Assembly: GCA_002346525.1 (NCBI GenBank)
Contig: DDZY01000210.1
Coordinates: forward strand, 1 to 7,709
DNA: 7,709 bases
Direction: 5' to 3'
Origin: Proteobacteria bacterium UBA2996
Lineage (GTDB): Bacteria > Pseudomonadota > Gammaproteobacteria > Arenicellales > UBA868
Shown: positions 5,740 through 7,709 of the stretch, in pieces
Layout: each line of letters starts with the position of its first letter
Position numbering within the stretch: position 1 is the stretch's first letter
Notes under the pieces: model-generated
Database searches by the model: none
What the model saw: the letters and a program-made list of their open reading frames with translations, nothing else
What the model was told of the DNA's origin: nothing
Program-made: the position numbers and the translations under genes

Positions 5740-6153
5740 TTATGCCGCCTGTCGTTTAACAAAAGAGGTGGCGATCGGCAGTTTTGCACCGGCCAGGCGA
5801 AATGCTTCCCGGGCCAACTCTTCGTCTACACCCTGAATCTCATAAAGCATGGTTCCTGGCTGAACCAGCGCGACCCAGTATTCCGGATTCCCCTTCCCTT
5901 TGCCCATGCGTACTTCCAGCGGCTTTTTGGATACCGGTTTATCGGGAAATACACGGATCCAGACTCGCCCGCCACGTTTAACGTGCCGGTTGATGGCGCG
6001 ACGCGCTGACTCAATCTGCCGCGCGGTAAGCCTGCCCCGACCTACACACTGCAGGCCGAAATCGCCGAAACTGACGCGGCTACCGCGTACGGCAACGCCG
6101 CGATTGCGCCCCTTTTGCTGTTTACGGAACTTGGTTCTCTTTGGCTGCAACAT
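5740..6153 (-). CDS. rplP: 50S ribosomal protein L16
   Basis: L16 is a late-assembling large-subunit protein next to the A-site tRNA elbow, important for peptidyl transfer and 5S region maturation. The 137 residues (136 in E. coli) begin MLQPKRTKFRKQQKGRNRG. The two family signatures are the segment KRGGRVWIRVFPDKPVSKKP (59-78) and RMGKGKGNPEYWVALVQPG (82-100). Arg82 corresponds to the arginine that the oxygenase YcfD (RoxA) hydroxylates in E. coli, so the modifiable residue is retained. The gene is 15 nt after rpsC, with GAGGG upstream, and 4 nt before rpmC. Confidence 0.98.
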   Translation of the reverse strand: MLQPKRTKFRKQQKGRNRGVAVRGSRVSFGDFGLQCVGRGRLTARQIESARRAINRHVKRGGRVWIRVFPDKPVSKKPLEVRMGKGKGNPEYWVALVQPGTMLYEIQGVDEELAREAFRLAGAKLPIATSFVKRQAA

Positions 6154-6168
6154 TTTAGGTCACCCTCA

Positions 6169-6852
6169 TCAAGCAGCAGCTGTCGGCTGGTTATTGGCAG
6201 GCGTCTCGACCTCGGCAGACCCGGGCATCACTTCGCCCTTGAACACCCACACCTTGACACCGATTACACCGTAGGTCGTGTGGGCTTCTGCAAACCCATA
6301 GTCCACATCAGCCCGCAGCGTGTGCAGGGGGACTCGGCCTTCGCGATACCACTCGGTGCGGGCGATTTCGGCACCGTTCAGTCGGCCGGAGATCATGATC
6401 TTGACACCCTTTGCGCCAATCCGCATGGTGTTCTGCACAGCCCGCTTCATGGCACGGCGGAACATAATTCTTTTCTCAAGCTGCTGGCATACATTCTCGG
6501 CCACCAGTCGCGCATCCAGCTCCGGCTTGCGAATCTCTTCCACAGCAACCTGCACGGGAACATTGTTGTTCAGGCGCAGGATGTCCTTCCGGAGTTTCTC
6601 AATGTCCTCGCCTTTTTTGCCAATCACAATACCGGGCCGGCCAGTGTGGATAGTCACGTTCAGCGTCTCACCGGCACGGACAAGCTCGATCCGGCTGACT
6701 GCGGCATTGGCAAGGCGTTTACGTAGGAAGTTGCGTATTGTCTGATCAGCGACCAGGTTTCTCGAGTATGTCTTTCCTGTCGCGAACCACTTGGCGTCCC
6801 AGTCACGGATCACGCCGAGTCGAAACCCGTTTGGATGAATCTTTTGGCCCAT
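6169..6852 (-). CDS. rpsC: 30S ribosomal protein S3
   Basis: S3 is a small-subunit head protein at the mRNA entry channel. With S4 and S5 it forms the ribosomal helicase. The 227 residues (233 in E. coli) start MGQKIHPNGFRLGVIRDWDAKWFA. A type II KH domain follows, with VTIHTGRPGIVIGKKGEDIEKLR (66-88) and the GKKG loop at 78-81. The helicase-associated basic patch FRRAMKRAVQN is at 131-141. The C-terminal domain has VKIMISGRLNGAEIARTEW (150-168) and YGVIGVKVWVFKGE (194-207). The end is a short Ala/Thr/Pro-rich tail. The ATG is 3 nt after the rplV stop with GGGGAG about 10 nt upstream, suggesting coupling. Confidence 0.98.
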   Translation of the reverse strand: MGQKIHPNGFRLGVIRDWDAKWFATGKTYSRNLVADQTIRNFLRKRLANAAVSRIELVRAGETLNVTIHTGRPGIVIGKKGEDIEKLRKDILRLNNNVPVQVAVEEIRKPELDARLVAENVCQQLEKRIMFRRAMKRAVQNTMRIGAKGVKIMISGRLNGAEIARTEWYREGRVPLHTLRADVDYGFAEAHTTYGVIGVKVWVFKGEVMPGSAEVETPANNQPTAAA

Positions 6853-6855
6853 CTG

Positions 6856-7203
6856 CTAGTTACTCCCCGCTCCGTTATCGCTGACACTGACTGTGATGTG
6901 ACTTGTCGGCTTGATTACTGGCGTTGCCCGGCCCTTTGCCCGAGGCCGCCATCGCTTCATTACCGGTCCCTCGTCAACCATGATTTTGCTGACCTTGAGT
7001 TCGTCGATATCCGCACCTTCGTTGTGTTCAGCGTTGGCAATCGCCGACTCGAGAACCTTGCGGATCACCCCTGCCGCTTTACGCGGGCTGAATTGCAACA
7101 ACTCCAGCGCCTTTCCCACCGGCAGGTTGCGTACTTGGTCCGCAACGAGACGGCCCTTTTGGGGCGACAGTCTGACGAAGCGGGCGACGGCTCTTACTTC
7201 CAT
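6856..7203 (-). CDS. rplV: 50S ribosomal protein L22
   Basis: L22 binds all six 23S rRNA domains. Its long beta-hairpin lines the peptide exit tunnel, where it takes part in macrolide sensitivity and nascent-chain stalling. The 115 residues (110 in E. coli) have the globular part RLSPQKGRLVADQVRNLPVGKALELL (11-36) and SAIANAEHN (53-61). The hairpin loop is VMKRWRPRAKGRATPVIK (81-98), then TSHITVSVSD. No deletion is seen in the loop that would suggest macrolide resistance. The short C-terminal DNGAGSN tail is extra relative to E. coli. A GGGA lies 8 nt before the ATG. A 99-nt spacer separates it from rpsS. Confidence 0.98.
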   Translation of the reverse strand: MEVRAVARFVRLSPQKGRLVADQVRNLPVGKALELLQFSPRKAAGVIRKVLESAIANAEHNEGADIDELKVSKIMVDEGPVMKRWRPRAKGRATPVIKPTSHITVSVSDNGAGSN

Positions 7204-7271
7204 GATGAAATTCCCGTTTACCTTTTTATCACTTATGGCGAAATGACTGGAGGCGCATTTACCGTGAACCT

Positions 7272-7315
7272 TTGACCTTTGGCCTATTCCCTATGTCCAA
7301 CCCTACTTGACCTTT
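7272..7315. repeat. TTGACCTTT direct repeat around the rpsS stop
   Basis: TTGACCTTT occurs at 7272-7280 (spacer) and 7307-7315 (last codons of rpsS), with a related GAACCTTT overlapping the first copy at 7266-7273. On the mRNA strand this is AAAGGTCAA. The copies are 35 bp apart. It may be a duplicated fragment of the rpsS 3' end, or coincidence. Confidence 0.4.
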
Positions 7316-7575
7316 CGGTCGCCCACGTGACCCCGGAAAGTGCGGGTGGCAGCGAATTCACCAAGCTTGTGTCCAACCATGTTTTCAGTCACGAGCACCG
7401 GTACGTGCTGTTTGCCGTTGTGAACCGCGATGGTGAGGCCAACAAACTCAGGCATGATCATCGAGCGGCGCGACCATGTCTTGATCGGTCGGCGCGAACC
7501 CTCTTCTTTGGCTTTTGATACTTTTGCCCAGAGGGAGTAATCGACAAAAGGACCTTTCTTGACCGAACGGGGCAT
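7303..7575 (-). CDS. rpsS: 30S ribosomal protein S19
   Basis: S19 is a small-subunit head protein that pairs with S13 and contacts the large subunit and A-site tRNA region. The 90 residues (92 in E. coli) begin MPRSVKKGPFVDYSLWAKV. The RNA-binding signature region HNGKQHVPVLVTENMVGHKLGEFAATRTF is at 52-80, and the end is RGHVGDRKVK. A typical AAGGA lies about 10 nt before the ATG, inside the rplB end. The ATG is only 2 nt after the rplB stop. The C-terminus is slightly shorter than in E. coli, within the family range. Confidence 0.98.
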   Translation of the reverse strand: MPRSVKKGPFVDYSLWAKVSKAKEEGSRRPIKTWSRRSMIMPEFVGLTIAVHNGKQHVPVLVTENMVGHKLGEFAATRTFRGHVGDRKVK

Positions 7576-7577
7576 AA

Positions 7578-7709
7578 CTATTTCTTCCTTCTTCGAATGA
7601 TCATCGAGTTCGTGCGCTTGTTACTACGCGTGCGGTAACCTTTGGTGGGTACCCCCCAAGGGGTGACGGGATGCCGGCCACCGGACGTTCGGCCTTCGCC
7701 GCCACCGTG
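7578..7709 (-). CDS. rplB: 50S ribosomal protein L2, C-terminal 43 residues (partial, runs off right edge)
   Basis: L2 is a large-subunit protein close to the peptidyl transferase centre, needed for subunit association and tRNA binding. Only the last 43 residues are in the window. They start at HGGGEGRTSGGRHPVTPWGV, the conserved C-terminal block, and continue TKGYRTRSNKRT, ending in the basic MIIRRRKK. The E. coli equivalent is 42 residues long and closely similar. The frame is open to the last base, so the gene continues outside; the full protein is normally about 275 residues. The TAG stop is 2 nt before the rpsS start. Confidence 0.97.
   Translation of the reverse strand, partial: HGGGEGRTSGGRHPVTPWGVPTKGYRTRSNKRTNSMIIRRRKK

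Noticed and set aside
6115..6726. Plus-strand open frame of 203 codons opposite rpsC
   Set aside because: Antisense shadow of a certain S3 gene, with no family resemblance and no separate promoter or ribosome binding site evident.
7309..7320. GACC-GAAA-GGTC tetraloop hairpin near the end of rpsS
   Set aside because: Only a 4-bp stem, inside conserved codons (Asp-Arg-Lys-Val), and not followed by a U-tract, so not a terminator and probably incidental.
1..7709. Mobile element, CRISPR array, tRNA, rRNA or inserted accessory genes
   Set aside because: All coding space is accounted for by the canonical ribosomal protein and secY genes, and no spacer is longer than 116 nt or shows such features.

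Overview
The window is a stretch of the bacterial S10-spc ribosomal protein gene cluster, read entirely from the minus strand. In transcription order (right to left) it carries rplB (3' end only), rpsS, rplV, rpsC, rplP, rpmC, rpsQ, then rplN, rplX, rplE, rpsN, rpsH, rplF, rplR, rpsE, rpmD, rplO and secY (5' part only). All 18 genes are in the canonical proteobacterial order. None is missing, inserted, inverted or visibly broken. The two end genes are cut by the window edges, not by damage.

The proteins most resemble gammaproteobacterial versions. S14 is the 101-residue zinc-independent (C-) form, L30 is present, and SecY, L5, L14, L16 and L18 carry long blocks close to the Escherichia coli sequences as remembered. 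Base composition looks moderately GC-rich (mid-50s percent by eye). I would say Gammaproteobacteria, or a near relative within the Pseudomonadota, and would not go below class from this window.

Layout: 7709-5230 is the distal part of the S10 operon (rplB' to rpsQ), with tight spacing except for a 99-nt gap between rpsS and rplV. A 107-nt gap at 5123-5229 sits at the classical S10/spc boundary. It contains a 40-bp block with only about 15% GC, the best place in the window for an spc promoter. From 5122 to the left edge lies the spc operon (rplN to secY). Several genes are translationally coupled: rpsQ starts inside the rpmC stop (ATGA), rpmD starts with GTG inside the end of rpsE, rplO starts 1 nt after rpmD, and secY starts 5 nt after rplO.

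Together the genes encode early and late assembling proteins of both ribosomal subunits plus the channel subunit of the Sec translocon. The L22, L24 and L29 products lie around the peptide exit tunnel, near where SecY docks on the ribosome.

I found no new biological system. The unexplained structure is modest: six unusually wide spacers (68-116 nt), several with short tandem or direct repeats; an Ala/Pro-rich N-terminal extension on S17; and an eight-codon basic mini-ORF just upstream of rpsE.
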